Assembly: GCA_963704825.1 (NCBI GenBank)
Contig: CAVPHV010000021.1
Location: 60,957-124,956, forward strand
Source: CAVPHV01 sp963704825
Lineage (GTDB): Bacteria > Actinomycetota > Acidimicrobiia > Spongiisociales > UBA5794
Direction: 5' to 3'
Length of the DNA stretch: 64,000 bases
Below are positions 25,581-33,285 of the stretch, one piece after another (positions within the stretch are counted from its first letter, which is position 1; each line of letters starts with the position of its first letter). The notes under the pieces were generated by a model. The model saw only the letters and a list, made by a program, of their open reading frames with translations, searched no databases and was not told the DNA's origin. The position numbers and the translations under genes are program-made.

Positions 25581-27389
25581 TTAGAGGTATCCGGCGGCGG
25601 TGGCGCGTCTGTCCAACTCGGCGATGACCTCGGTCTGGACCTCGGCGAAGAATTCCGGGGTGTTGAAATAGGGCAGCGTGGAGTTGACCATCGGCTCGTG
25701 GGCTTCGGCGGGCAGCACGAAGTCGGCCTTGCCAAAACCGGTGCGGCGCTCGACGGCGTAGCCGCGCAGGAAGGTGCGCATCACGACATCGACCAACTCG
25801 TCTTCGGTGATAGCGAGCCCGGCGGCGATCCCGAGCGCCTCCGCTTCGAGGGCCGGGGTTGCGTTGGCGAACTTGCACAGCCCGGTGATGTCGTCCATCA
25901 GATACAGCGGACCGCGGTTGGTGATGGCGTCGACCCAGTAGTCGACACTGGTCTCGCGTTCGATGACGAACAGGAAGAACGTGCGCATCGACATGTGCCC
26001 CCCTGCCAGCGCCCACGCAAAGCCGGGGTTGGTCTGGGGCTGATACGCCGGGTACTCGACACCCTTCGAGTGCATGGCATAGCCACCCTCGCCGGTTTGG
26101 TCGGCGAGCCGCTTCACCCCTTGGCCCAGCTCGACGAGTCGCCCGGCGGCGATCTCGTGCATGACGTCGAGGACAGCCCCGACATCGCCGTACCCGATGC
26201 CGCCCCCCAGCGACCCCTCGTTGCGGCGGTTGTACTCCATGGCGTAGCCGATGGTCACCCCGAGCGAAATGGAGTCCATCCCCAGTTCATCGGATAACTC
26301 GATGAAGGTGAGCGCCGGGTCCGGATCGAAGATCCCCAGGTTGGACGACAGCAGTGTGATCGGCTCGAAGTCGACCTTGGCCCGGAACGCCCCGGCCTCA
26401 CCCTCCGGGCCTTCGTCGTAGACGTTCTTGTGACACCTGATGCCGCACAGATAACACCCCTCGGCCTTGACGACATAGGGACCCGCCTCAACGCTGGGGC
26501 GCAGCAGCGGGACCGAGGCGTCGGTTCCGCTCGGGGCGAAGTTGAACTCGGGAAGCGATTGCGCCTCCTGCATCATCTTCATCGTGCGCCACGTGCCGCC
26601 ACGATCATTGGGGAGGTCGCGGTAGCGGGCACTCCCCTCTCCGAGGTTGATTTCCTTGTTGATGTCCCTCAGGCCGCGCTCCCGACCCGGGTCTGGCCCG
26701 TCGGCGGCGATCGCCCACAGATTCTTCGAGGCCATCACCCCGCCAAAACCACCGCGGGCGCAGAACCGCGCCTTGGGGTCGCCGCTCTCCAATTGGTTGT
26801 CGGTGGTGACGGCGATGGCGGCGTAGCGCACCGCCTCGTAATGCTCGGCCGCCGGGCCGGTCACGGCGAAATGGGCATCCGGGTACCGGCCGTGGAGGTC
26901 GTGAACCCGGTCGTTGATCATCCGGCCCGCCAGGTCGCTCGCATCGAGAAACTGGAAGACGGGCCCGTCGGCACCGGGCGAGACGTGCAGCAGTGTTGGG
27001 TGGTCGCCGCGGCCGGTGAAAACCACATCATCGATCCCCAGCCCACGAAGCTTGGTACCGAAGTGCCCACTGCCCGCCGACCACATCAGGCCGGGCGCAC
27101 CAGACGCGGACACTTTGAGCGGTGAGTAGCCGTGGAAGAATGTGCGAAGCCCGGTCATCACCCGGGTGCCGCTCAGCAACCCGATGTTCATCATCAGCGG
27201 GGCGGCCGGGTCGTAGGGATCGTCGACCTCGACGTCGGCGAGGTACTTCGTCGCCCGGGCGATCCCACCGAGGGCGTCCTCGAAATCCGCGCAGGCGATC
27301 CGCTCGAGCCGAACGGTACGGGTCGACAGGTCAACGTGGTATCGATTCGCCGAAAATGCGGTGGCCGGCTCCGGCTCACTCACCTGCAC
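25581..27389 (-). CDS. Second aldehyde:ferredoxin oxidoreductase family protein
   Basis: 602 residues. GTG 27389 is chosen because AGGAGGT (27394-27400) precedes it at 4 nt; a GTG at 27395 would overlap that site. The [4Fe-4S] cysteines are CYLCGIRC (Cys312, 315, 319), and a later Cys lies in DITGLCKFAN. The conserved ARGGFGGVMASKNLWAI and DELGMDSISLGVTIGYAMEY match AOR. The N-terminal domain is more diverged than in the gene at 17222 (FHGYSPLKVSASGAPGLMW), so its substrate may differ. It follows the GTPase gene by 66 nt in the operon starting at 29021, downstream of the TetR operator. Confidence 0.88.
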   Translation of the reverse strand: MQVSEPEPATAFSANRYHVDLSTRTVRLERIACADFEDALGGIARATKYLADVEVDDPYDPAAPLMMNIGLLSGTRVMTGLRTFFHGYSPLKVSASGAPGLMWSAGSGHFGTKLRGLGIDDVVFTGRGDHPTLLHVSPGADGPVFQFLDASDLAGRMINDRVHDLHGRYPDAHFAVTGPAAEHYEAVRYAAIAVTTDNQLESGDPKARFCARGGFGGVMASKNLWAIAADGPDPGRERGLRDINKEINLGEGSARYRDLPNDRGGTWRTMKMMQEAQSLPEFNFAPSGTDASVPLLRPSVEAGPYVVKAEGCYLCGIRCHKNVYDEGPEGEAGAFRAKVDFEPITLLSSNLGIFDPDPALTFIELSDELGMDSISLGVTIGYAMEYNRRNEGSLGGGIGYGDVGAVLDVMHEIAAGRLVELGQGVKRLADQTGEGGYAMHSKGVEYPAYQPQTNPGFAWALAGGHMSMRTFFLFVIERETSVDYWVDAITNRGPLYLMDDITGLCKFANATPALEAEALGIAAGLAITEDELVDVVMRTFLRGYAVERRTGFGKADFVLPAEAHEPMVNSTLPYFNTPEFFAEVQTEVIAELDRRATAAGYL

Positions 27390-27455
27390 GAGCACCTCCT
27401 CGTTCGTCCGCTGGACCCCTGCGGGGCCACGAACGCGAGGCTACACCCGTCGGCG

Positions 27456-28796
27456 TCACCCCAGGCTGTGCTCGGCCACGAACCCGTCGAGGATGCCGAC
27501 CAAGTCCGGTTTACCGATCTCCTGCAGGTCGTAGTAGACCCGGGTGTGTGGCTTGTCGATCTTCACGATGCGGGCCAGGTCGATCGGCGTCCCGATGACG
27601 ACCGCGTCGCAATCGACCGCGTTGATCGTGGCCTCCAGATCGGCGAGCTGCTCGTCGCTGTATCCCATGGCGGGCAGGATCGTCCCGATCTCGGGGTAGA
27701 TCTCGAACGTCTCGGCCAACTTGCCGACCAAATAGGGCCGGGCGTCGACGAGCTCGGTGGCGCCGTACTTGATGGCAGCGACCACCCCGGCGCCGATCTT
27801 CATCCCACCGTGGGTGAGCGTCGGGCCGTCCTCAATCACCAGCACCCGCTTGCCTTTGACCACCGATGGGTCGTCGAGCCGCAGCGTTGATGCGGCTTCC
27901 ACCACGGTCGCCGTCGGATTGACCTTGGCGATGTTGGCGCGAACCGCCTCGATGCCGGCAAGATCGGCCGAATCGATCTTGTTGATGATCGCCACGTCGG
28001 CGGTGCGCAGGCTGACCTCACCCGGGTAGTAGGACAGCTCATGGCCGGGCCGGTGCGGGTCGGTGACGGTGATGGCGAGATCGGCGGCGTAGAACGAGAA
28101 GTCGTTGTTGCCCCCGTCCCACACGATCACGTCACAGCCGTCGGGATCTGCTTCGGCGGCGCGGACAATCGCCTCGTAGTCGACGCCGGCGTAGATCACG
28201 TTGCCGCGCACGATGTGCGGCTCGTACTCCTCCATCTCTTCGATGGTGCAGTCCTGCTTCTCGAGGTCGGAAAGCTCTGCGAAGCGCTGTACCTTCTGGG
28301 CGACCAGGTCGCCGTACGGCATGGGGTGGCGAATGGCGACGGGCTTGAGGCCCTTCTCCATCAGGATCTCGATGACGCGCCGAGTGGTCTGACTCTTGCC
28401 GCATCCGGTCCGCACGGCACAGATCGAGATGACCGGCTTGGTGCTCTTGATCTGCGTGTCGGCCGGACCGAGCAGCGTGAACGACGCCCCGGCGGCCTGA
28501 ACGATGGCGGCCACCGCCATCACCTGGTTGTAGGAGATGTCACTGTAGGAAAACGCACACTCGTCGGCACCGAGGTCGACGATCAGGCGGGGCAGCTCCT
28601 CTTCCGCATAGATCGGAATCCCCTGCGGGTAGAGGGGACCGGCGAGCTCGGCCGGATACGTGCGGCCCTCGATCCCCGGGATTTGTTCGGCAGTGAACGC
28701 CACCACTTCAACGCTGTCGTCGTCGCGGTATCGGGTGTTGAAGTTGTGGAAATCGCGGCCCGCGGCCCCGATGATGATGACCCTGCGCTTCGGCAT
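27456..28796 (-). CDS. P-loop GTPase related to cyclic 2,3-diphosphoglycerate synthetase
   Basis: 446 residues from ATG 28796. An N-terminal Rossmann-like part (RRVIIIGAAGRDFHNFN) is followed by a P-loop (ICAVRTGCGKSQTTRR, near residue 130), a Walker-B-like VIVWDGGNND and NKID at about 270. This layout matches the cPGS-like GTPase family common in archaea and some bacteria, often beside metal or cofactor enzymes. The biochemical role in bacteria is not settled; a chaperone-like or small-molecule ligase role for the neighbouring AOR is possible. It lies 45 nt after the 59-residue gene. Confidence 0.8.
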   Translation of the reverse strand: MPKRRVIIIGAAGRDFHNFNTRYRDDDSVEVVAFTAEQIPGIEGRTYPAELAGPLYPQGIPIYAEEELPRLIVDLGADECAFSYSDISYNQVMAVAAIVQAAGASFTLLGPADTQIKSTKPVISICAVRTGCGKSQTTRRVIEILMEKGLKPVAIRHPMPYGDLVAQKVQRFAELSDLEKQDCTIEEMEEYEPHIVRGNVIYAGVDYEAIVRAAEADPDGCDVIVWDGGNNDFSFYAADLAITVTDPHRPGHELSYYPGEVSLRTADVAIINKIDSADLAGIEAVRANIAKVNPTATVVEAASTLRLDDPSVVKGKRVLVIEDGPTLTHGGMKIGAGVVAAIKYGATELVDARPYLVGKLAETFEIYPEIGTILPAMGYSDEQLADLEATINAVDCDAVVIGTPIDLARIVKIDKPHTRVYYDLQEIGKPDLVGILDGFVAEHSLG

Positions 28797-28841
28797 CTAT
28801 TTGCTCCTCGTTCTCTTGTTCTGTGGTGTGGGGTCGGGCGG

Positions 28842-29021
28842 TCAGTGGTTGGTCAGAATCAGTAGCGAGGGATCTGCTTCGGTTCCCGCCGAGAATCCGC
28901 GCTCGGGCCAGTCGCGCACCGTCGCGGGTTCGGCAGCTTGCACCATGGTGCCGTCGGCGCGACCAACGATGACCCGGCGTAGCCGACTCCACTCGTTCCA
29001 AGAGTTGACGATCTTCGCCAC
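28842..29021 (-). CDS. 59-residue peptide resembling the N-terminus of amidinotransferases
   Basis: GTG 29021, with AGAGGGG 7 nt upstream, to TGA 28842. The sequence has VNSWNEWSRLRRVIVGRADG, followed by VQAAEPATVRDWPERGF. This matches the first strand-helix unit of glycine amidinotransferase-type enzymes, whose catalytic His and Cys lie much further on and are absent here. It may be the remnant of a truncated amidinotransferase or a kept small protein: it has a good ribosome-binding site, sits first in the operon with the GTPase and second AOR, and directly follows the TetR operator. Too short to call function. Confidence 0.6.
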   Translation of the reverse strand: MAKIVNSWNEWSRLRRVIVGRADGTMVQAAEPATVRDWPERGFSAGTEADPSLLILTNH

Positions 29022-29054
29022 AGCTTGCCCCTCTTCTCGATGCTGTCACCACTC

Positions 29055-29074
29055 TACCTATCGATCGATAGGTA
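29055..29074. promoter_or_regulatory. TetR operator copy 2, 20-bp perfect palindrome
   Basis: TACCTATCGATCGATAGGTA lies between the divergent minus-strand operon (start 29021) and tetR (start 29116). A TAGAGT (-10-like, minus strand, 29056-29051) overlaps it. Binding would repress both directions and give TetR autoregulation. Confidence 0.8.
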
Positions 29075-29115
29075 TGCGACATCGACTAGCCTATCAAGTG
29101 CTAGGGAAGGATTTC

Positions 29116-29754
29116 ATGGGAACCGCGCCGACGGATATCGCCGACCTCTCAACCCGCCAGCGAATTCTGCGAGAAGCCTCACTCTTGTTCGCCACCAAGG
29201 GCTACCACGGGACCTCGACCCGCGAGATCGCCGCCGCGGTCGGGATCCAACAGCCCTCGCTCTTTCATCACTTCGAGTCAAAGGACGCGATCATGGCCGA
29301 CCTGATCGCCTTCGATCTCGACGAACCCGTCGCCGTCGCCGAACGCGAGGCAGCGGCGGACGGCTCACCGGCGTTGCGCTTCTACCGCTACCTGGTGTGG
29401 GACATCGCATTCCTCTGCAGCTCCCCCTACAACCTCTCGTCGATCGAAACGGTCCGTACCGACCCGGCCTTTGCCTCTGCCGGGCACCGCTTCCGCCGCA
29501 TCGCCGAGGCTCGGGAGTCCATGATCGCCCAGGCCGTCGCAGCGGGAGAGTTCATCGAGATCGACCCAACGTTCGCTCAGCTGGCGATCCTCTGGATGAT
29601 CACGGGAACCGTGACCGAGGTGAGCGGCGAACCGGACGATCGAGCCCGAGAGATTGCCCATCAGCTCGCCTCCTTTGCGTTGCGGGCGCTCTTGAAGAAC
29701 CCGTCACAACTCGAGGAGATTCAGGCCATTGCCAGCACCAACGACTCTGAGTAG
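29116..29754 (+). CDS. TetR/AcrR family regulator of the AOR gene set
   Basis: 212 residues from ATG 29116 with AGGGAAGG upstream. The N-terminal helix-turn-helix (RQRILREASLLFATKGYHGTS, TREIAAAVGIQQPSLFHHFESK) is typical TetR. The C-terminal ligand domain is unassigned. The gene is bracketed by two palindromes (29055-29074, 29759-29774) with the same core as the one before the AOR operon at 17199. It probably represses the aminotransferase-ald unit, the second AOR operon, the first AOR operon and itself. The inducing ligand would be an aldehyde, amine or CoA product. Confidence 0.88.
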   Translation: MGTAPTDIADLSTRQRILREASLLFATKGYHGTSTREIAAAVGIQQPSLFHHFESKDAIMADLIAFDLDEPVAVAEREAAADGSPALRFYRYLVWDIAFLCSSPYNLSSIETVRTDPAFASAGHRFRRIAEARESMIAQAVAAGEFIEIDPTFAQLAILWMITGTVTEVSGEPDDRAREIAHQLASFALRALLKNPSQLEEIQAIASTNDSE

Positions 29755-29757
29755 AAT
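29752..29757 (+). promoter_or_regulatory. -10 box TAGAAT of the aminotransferase-ald operon
   Basis: TAGAAT includes the tetR stop codon and is one base before operator copy 3, an arrangement in which TetR binding would block the start of transcription. Confidence 0.5.
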
Positions 29758-29758
29758 A

Positions 29759-29774
29759 CCTATCGATCGATAGG
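29759..29774. promoter_or_regulatory. TetR operator copy 3, CCTATCGATCGATAGG
   Basis: This 16-bp perfect palindrome is identical to the centre of copy 2. It is 20 bp upstream of the aminotransferase GTG at 29795 and directly downstream of a TAGAAT -10 box. Confidence 0.8.
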
Positions 29775-29794
29775 CAAACGAGAGAGGCTACGCC

Positions 29795-31003
29795 GTGCCG
29801 AGCCCATTCCTCCATCCCTTCACCCCACCACGCAAGGACAAGTTCCTGACCATCACCGGAGGCAAGGACGCCGTCGTCTGGGACGACGCCGGCAAGGAGT
29901 ACATCGACGGCATGGCCTCTCTCTGGTACGTCAACGTCGGCCACGGTCGCGCCGAGATGGCCGACGCCATCGGCGCCCAGGCGAAACAGCTCGCCGCATA
30001 TCACGCCTTCGACCCCTTCACCAACGAGCCCGCCGAGGCGGCCGCCGCCAAGATCGCTGAACTCTCCCCGTACGAGGGTGCCCGGGTGTTCTTCGGCACC
30101 TCAGGGTCGGAGGCCGTCGACACCGCGATGAAGCTGGCCCGGATCGCCCAGCGGGAAGCCGGCCACCCGGAGAAGACCATCGTCGTCAGCCGAGAACGTG
30201 GCTACCACGGCACCAACTACGGCGGCACCTCGCTCCAAGGCATCGCCCCCAATCGCGAGGGCTTCGGCCCGCTGGTACCCGGCGTGATGAACGTCATGGC
30301 CGAGGACGAGGAGGAGATGAAGCGGGTCTTTGCCGACCACGGCGACGAGATCGCCGCCGTCATCACCGAGCCGGTCCAGGGTGCCGGCGGGGTGTGGCCT
30401 CCCCCACCGGGCTACCTCCAGTATCTGCGTGACCTGTGCGACGCCTACGGCGCCTACCTCATCCACGACGAGGTCATCACCGGCTTCGGACGCCTTGGCG
30501 CCTGGTTCGGCAGCCAGTTCTACGGCGTCACACCCGACATGATCACCTTCGCCAAGGCCGTGACCTCGGGTTACGTACCCTTCTCCGGGGTCATCGTCGG
30601 ACCGGACGTTGTCGCCCCGCTCGAAGCCAACGATGGCTTCCTGCTGCGCACCGGCTACACCTACTCAGGCCATCCGCTTGGCGCCGTGGCCGCCTTGAAG
30701 TCAATCGAGATCCAGGAGCGCGAGGGCCTGCTCGCCCGCGCCACCGCCATCGGGGCTCGCCTCGAACACCGCCTCGACGACCTCCGCAACGACGGGCTCG
30801 TGACCAACGTCCGCGGCGACGGGGCGGTGTGGGGCGTATCACTCCCCGACGGCGTCGATGCCGTCGCAGCCCGTGACGCTCTGCTCGCCGAGGGCGTGAT
30901 TGTTCGGCCGCTCCCTCCCCACCTGTTGATGTGCCCGCCACTGGTCATCAGCGACGACCAGATCGACCGTATGGTGGCGGCCATGCGCAAGGTGCTCTCG
31001 TGA
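29795..31003 (+). CDS. Class-III PLP aminotransferase (omega-amino acid/amine:pyruvate type)
   Basis: 402 residues from GTG 29795. The family moves an amino group from an omega-amine or omega-amino acid to pyruvate and yields an aldehyde. FFGTSGSEAVDTAMKLAR (PLP phosphate contact), YHGTNYGG, LIHDEVITGFGRLG (Asp that holds the PLP ring) and TFAKAVTSGY (Schiff-base Lys254) are all present. The gene is followed at 34 nt by alanine dehydrogenase, which would regenerate pyruvate from alanine, as in known taurine:pyruvate and beta-alanine:pyruvate systems. It is directly behind a TetR operator. The amine substrate is not fixed by the sequence. Confidence 0.9.
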   Translation: MPSPFLHPFTPPRKDKFLTITGGKDAVVWDDAGKEYIDGMASLWYVNVGHGRAEMADAIGAQAKQLAAYHAFDPFTNEPAEAAAAKIAELSPYEGARVFFGTSGSEAVDTAMKLARIAQREAGHPEKTIVVSRERGYHGTNYGGTSLQGIAPNREGFGPLVPGVMNVMAEDEEEMKRVFADHGDEIAAVITEPVQGAGGVWPPPPGYLQYLRDLCDAYGAYLIHDEVITGFGRLGAWFGSQFYGVTPDMITFAKAVTSGYVPFSGVIVGPDVVAPLEANDGFLLRTGYTYSGHPLGAVAALKSIEIQEREGLLARATAIGARLEHRLDDLRNDGLVTNVRGDGAVWGVSLPDGVDAVAARDALLAEGVIVRPLPPHLLMCPPLVISDDQIDRMVAAMRKVLS

Positions 31004-31037
31004 AGTATCAAGCCAATCGAGTTCACGGAGGTGAACG

Positions 31038-32159
31038 ATGATCGTCGGAGCCCCCAAGGAGATCAAGAACGCGGAGCGCCGGGTCGGCCTCACCCCCGGC
31101 AGCGTTCGTGAATTGGTGGCGCACGGTCACGACGTGGTTGTCGAGACAGAAGCCGGTGTCGGCATCATGGCCTCCGACGACGACTATCTCGGCGCCGGGG
31201 CGGAGATCGCAGCAACGGCCGACGAGGTGTGGGAACGAGCCACGCTCATCGTCAAGGTCAAGGAACCCCAGGCGGTGGAACGCGCCAGACTCCGACCCGA
31301 CCACGTGCTCTTCACGTACCTCCACCTGGCACCGGATCCCGACCAGACCAAGGATCTCGTCGCCAGCGGCGCCACCTGCATCGCGTACGAGACCGTCACC
31401 GATGCCGCCGGCGGCCTCCCCCTCCTCGCCCCGATGTCTCAGGTGGCCGGTCGCATGTCCATCCAGGCGGGGGCCCATTGCCTCGAAGCGCCCCACGGGG
31501 GAGCCGGCCTGCTGCTCGGTGGGGTCCCCGGCGTGCATTCGGCCTCCGTTGTAGTGCTCGGCGGCGGCGTCGTCGGCGAACACGCCATCCAGATGGCGGC
31601 CGGTCTCGGCGCCGACGTCACCGTGCTCGACAACAACGTCACCGTCCTCGCCACACTGGCGCGGCGGTTCGGTGTTGCCCTCGAGACCGTCTACTCGACC
31701 CGCACCTCGGTCGAGGAGTACGTACTCAACGCAGATCTCGTTGTCGGCGCCGTCCTCGTCAAGGGCGACCGGGCGCCGCGTTTGGTGACGGCCGAGATGG
31801 TGCGCCAGATGCGGCCTGGTTCGGTCCTCGTCGATGTTGCTATCGACCAGGGTGGCTGCTTCGAGACCTCCCGGCCAACGACGCACGAGAAGCCGACGTA
31901 CATCATCGATGAGGTCGTCCACTACTGCGTCGCCAACATGCCTGGTGCCGTCCCGAAGACGTCGACATACGCGCTCAACAACGTGACGCTGCCGTTCACG
32001 CTGGCGCTGGCCGACAAGGGCGCCCGCAAGGCCATGCTCGATGACGTGCACCTGCTGGGCGGCCTCAACGTCTGCAACGGGTTCGTCACCGAAGAGCACG
32101 TGGCACGGGCTCTCGGCTACGACTACGTCGATCCAGCCGTAGCTCTTGCCGACGCCTAG
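31038..32159 (+). CDS. ald: Alanine dehydrogenase
   Basis: 373 residues, the standard length, from ATG 31038 with GGAGGTGA upstream. It catalyses L-alanine + NAD+ + H2O to pyruvate + NH4+ + NADH. PKEIKNAERRVGLTPGSV, the catalytic Lys in LIVKVKEPQ and His in LFTYLHLAPDP, and the NAD fold (VVVLGGGVVGEHAIQMAAGLGADVTV) are all present. It forms an operon with the preceding aminotransferase and probably recycles its amino acceptor. Its end overlaps the convergent ureohydrolase gene by 4 nt. Confidence 0.95.
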   Translation: MIVGAPKEIKNAERRVGLTPGSVRELVAHGHDVVVETEAGVGIMASDDDYLGAGAEIAATADEVWERATLIVKVKEPQAVERARLRPDHVLFTYLHLAPDPDQTKDLVASGATCIAYETVTDAAGGLPLLAPMSQVAGRMSIQAGAHCLEAPHGGAGLLLGGVPGVHSASVVVLGGGVVGEHAIQMAAGLGADVTVLDNNVTVLATLARRFGVALETVYSTRTSVEEYVLNADLVVGAVLVKGDRAPRLVTAEMVRQMRPGSVLVDVAIDQGGCFETSRPTTHEKPTYIIDEVVHYCVANMPGAVPKTSTYALNNVTLPFTLALADKGARKAMLDDVHLLGGLNVCNGFVTEEHVARALGYDYVDPAVALADA

Positions 32160-33139
32160 GAAGACATTCCGGCGGCGCGCTCGGCAAGGCCGTTGAGGAT
32201 TTCGAGCACGACGCGGTTGCCGAGCAACGAGGTGATCGCGCCCGGTCCGTCATAGGGCGGAGAGATTTCGACGATGTCGGCGCCAACGATGTTCAACTCG
32301 CGGCTCAACCGGCGCACGGTGTCGAGCAGCTGCCGGGCAGTCAGTCCGCCCGGCTCCGGCGTGCCGGTTCCGGGCGCCATGCCGGGGTCGACGACGTCGA
32401 TGTCGATGGAGAGAAACACGCCGGACGCACCCTCCCCGGCGTAGCGGACTGCGTCATCCACCACGGCGGGGAGTCCACGCCGCTCGATTTCGGTCATCAG
32501 GTAGGAGCGCATCCCCTGCTCCTTCATCCACGCCATCGTTTCGGGCCCCGGCCAGTAGCCGCGCAGACCGACCTGGACGAAACGATGGCCGGGCACGGCG
32601 CCGGACTCGATCAGGCGCCGCATCGGCGTGCCGTGACCGTAGAGCGCTCCAATCCCGTGAGTCCTTCCCGTATCGGCGTGGGCATCGAAGTGGACGAGGG
32701 CGACCTTGCCGAACCCATGAACGCGGGCAACGCCGGTGGCGTCGGCGTAGGTGATGGTGTGATCGCCGCCGAGCACAATCGGGATCGACCCTGAGGCGCT
32801 GACCTGCTCAACCGTGGCGGCGATGCGCTCCAAGTCGCCCTCGATGTCGCCCGGTGAGAGCAGCACATCACCGATGTCGACCACACCTTCGAGGGCGTCA
32901 AGACCGGTGGGCAGGTGGGGGCGTTCCCCGTCGGCGCCGAGAGTGTCGCTCTCCCGAATCGCCTTTGGACCAAAGCGGGCGCCGGGCCGGTTGGTGGTGC
33001 CCCAATCGAACGGCGCCCCGATGATCACGGCGCGGGCACCCTGCAGATCGTCCAGAGTCGCGGCGGGAACGCCGGCAAAGGAACTGGTTGCGCTGAACTG
33101 GTTCTGTCGTGCCGCCTCGAATGGGGTTCCTGCAGCCAT
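32156..33139 (-). CDS. Agmatinase/arginase-family ureohydrolase
   Basis: 327 residues from ATG 33139, preceded by GGAGAG; a TTG at 33151 is an alternative. The two-manganese site is complete: GGDHTITY (His), HFDAHADTGR (Asp, His, Asp) and SIDIDVVDP (two Asp). The PFDWGTTNRPGARFGPKAIRE region is typical of agmatinase and related guanidino acid ureohydrolases, which release urea and leave an amine such as putrescine. Its product could feed the neighbouring aminotransferase. It is on the opposite strand and has no TetR palindrome upstream, so it may be controlled separately. Confidence 0.85.
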   Translation of the reverse strand: MAAGTPFEAARQNQFSATSSFAGVPAATLDDLQGARAVIIGAPFDWGTTNRPGARFGPKAIRESDTLGADGERPHLPTGLDALEGVVDIGDVLLSPGDIEGDLERIAATVEQVSASGSIPIVLGGDHTITYADATGVARVHGFGKVALVHFDAHADTGRTHGIGALYGHGTPMRRLIESGAVPGHRFVQVGLRGYWPGPETMAWMKEQGMRSYLMTEIERRGLPAVVDDAVRYAGEGASGVFLSIDIDVVDPGMAPGTGTPEPGGLTARQLLDTVRRLSRELNIVGADIVEISPPYDGPGAITSLLGNRVVLEILNGLAERAAGMSS

Positions 33140-33285
33140 CTCACTCTCCAACGGGCCGGCGACTATTCAGGCGATGGTCGGGGCCATGGCCGTCACCTCG
33201 GCATGATCGCAGGCTGGTGCAACTTCGACCACGTCCAGGCTGACCTCTCCGGCCGCGGGGATCATGCCTAGCTACGAGGTTCGGT

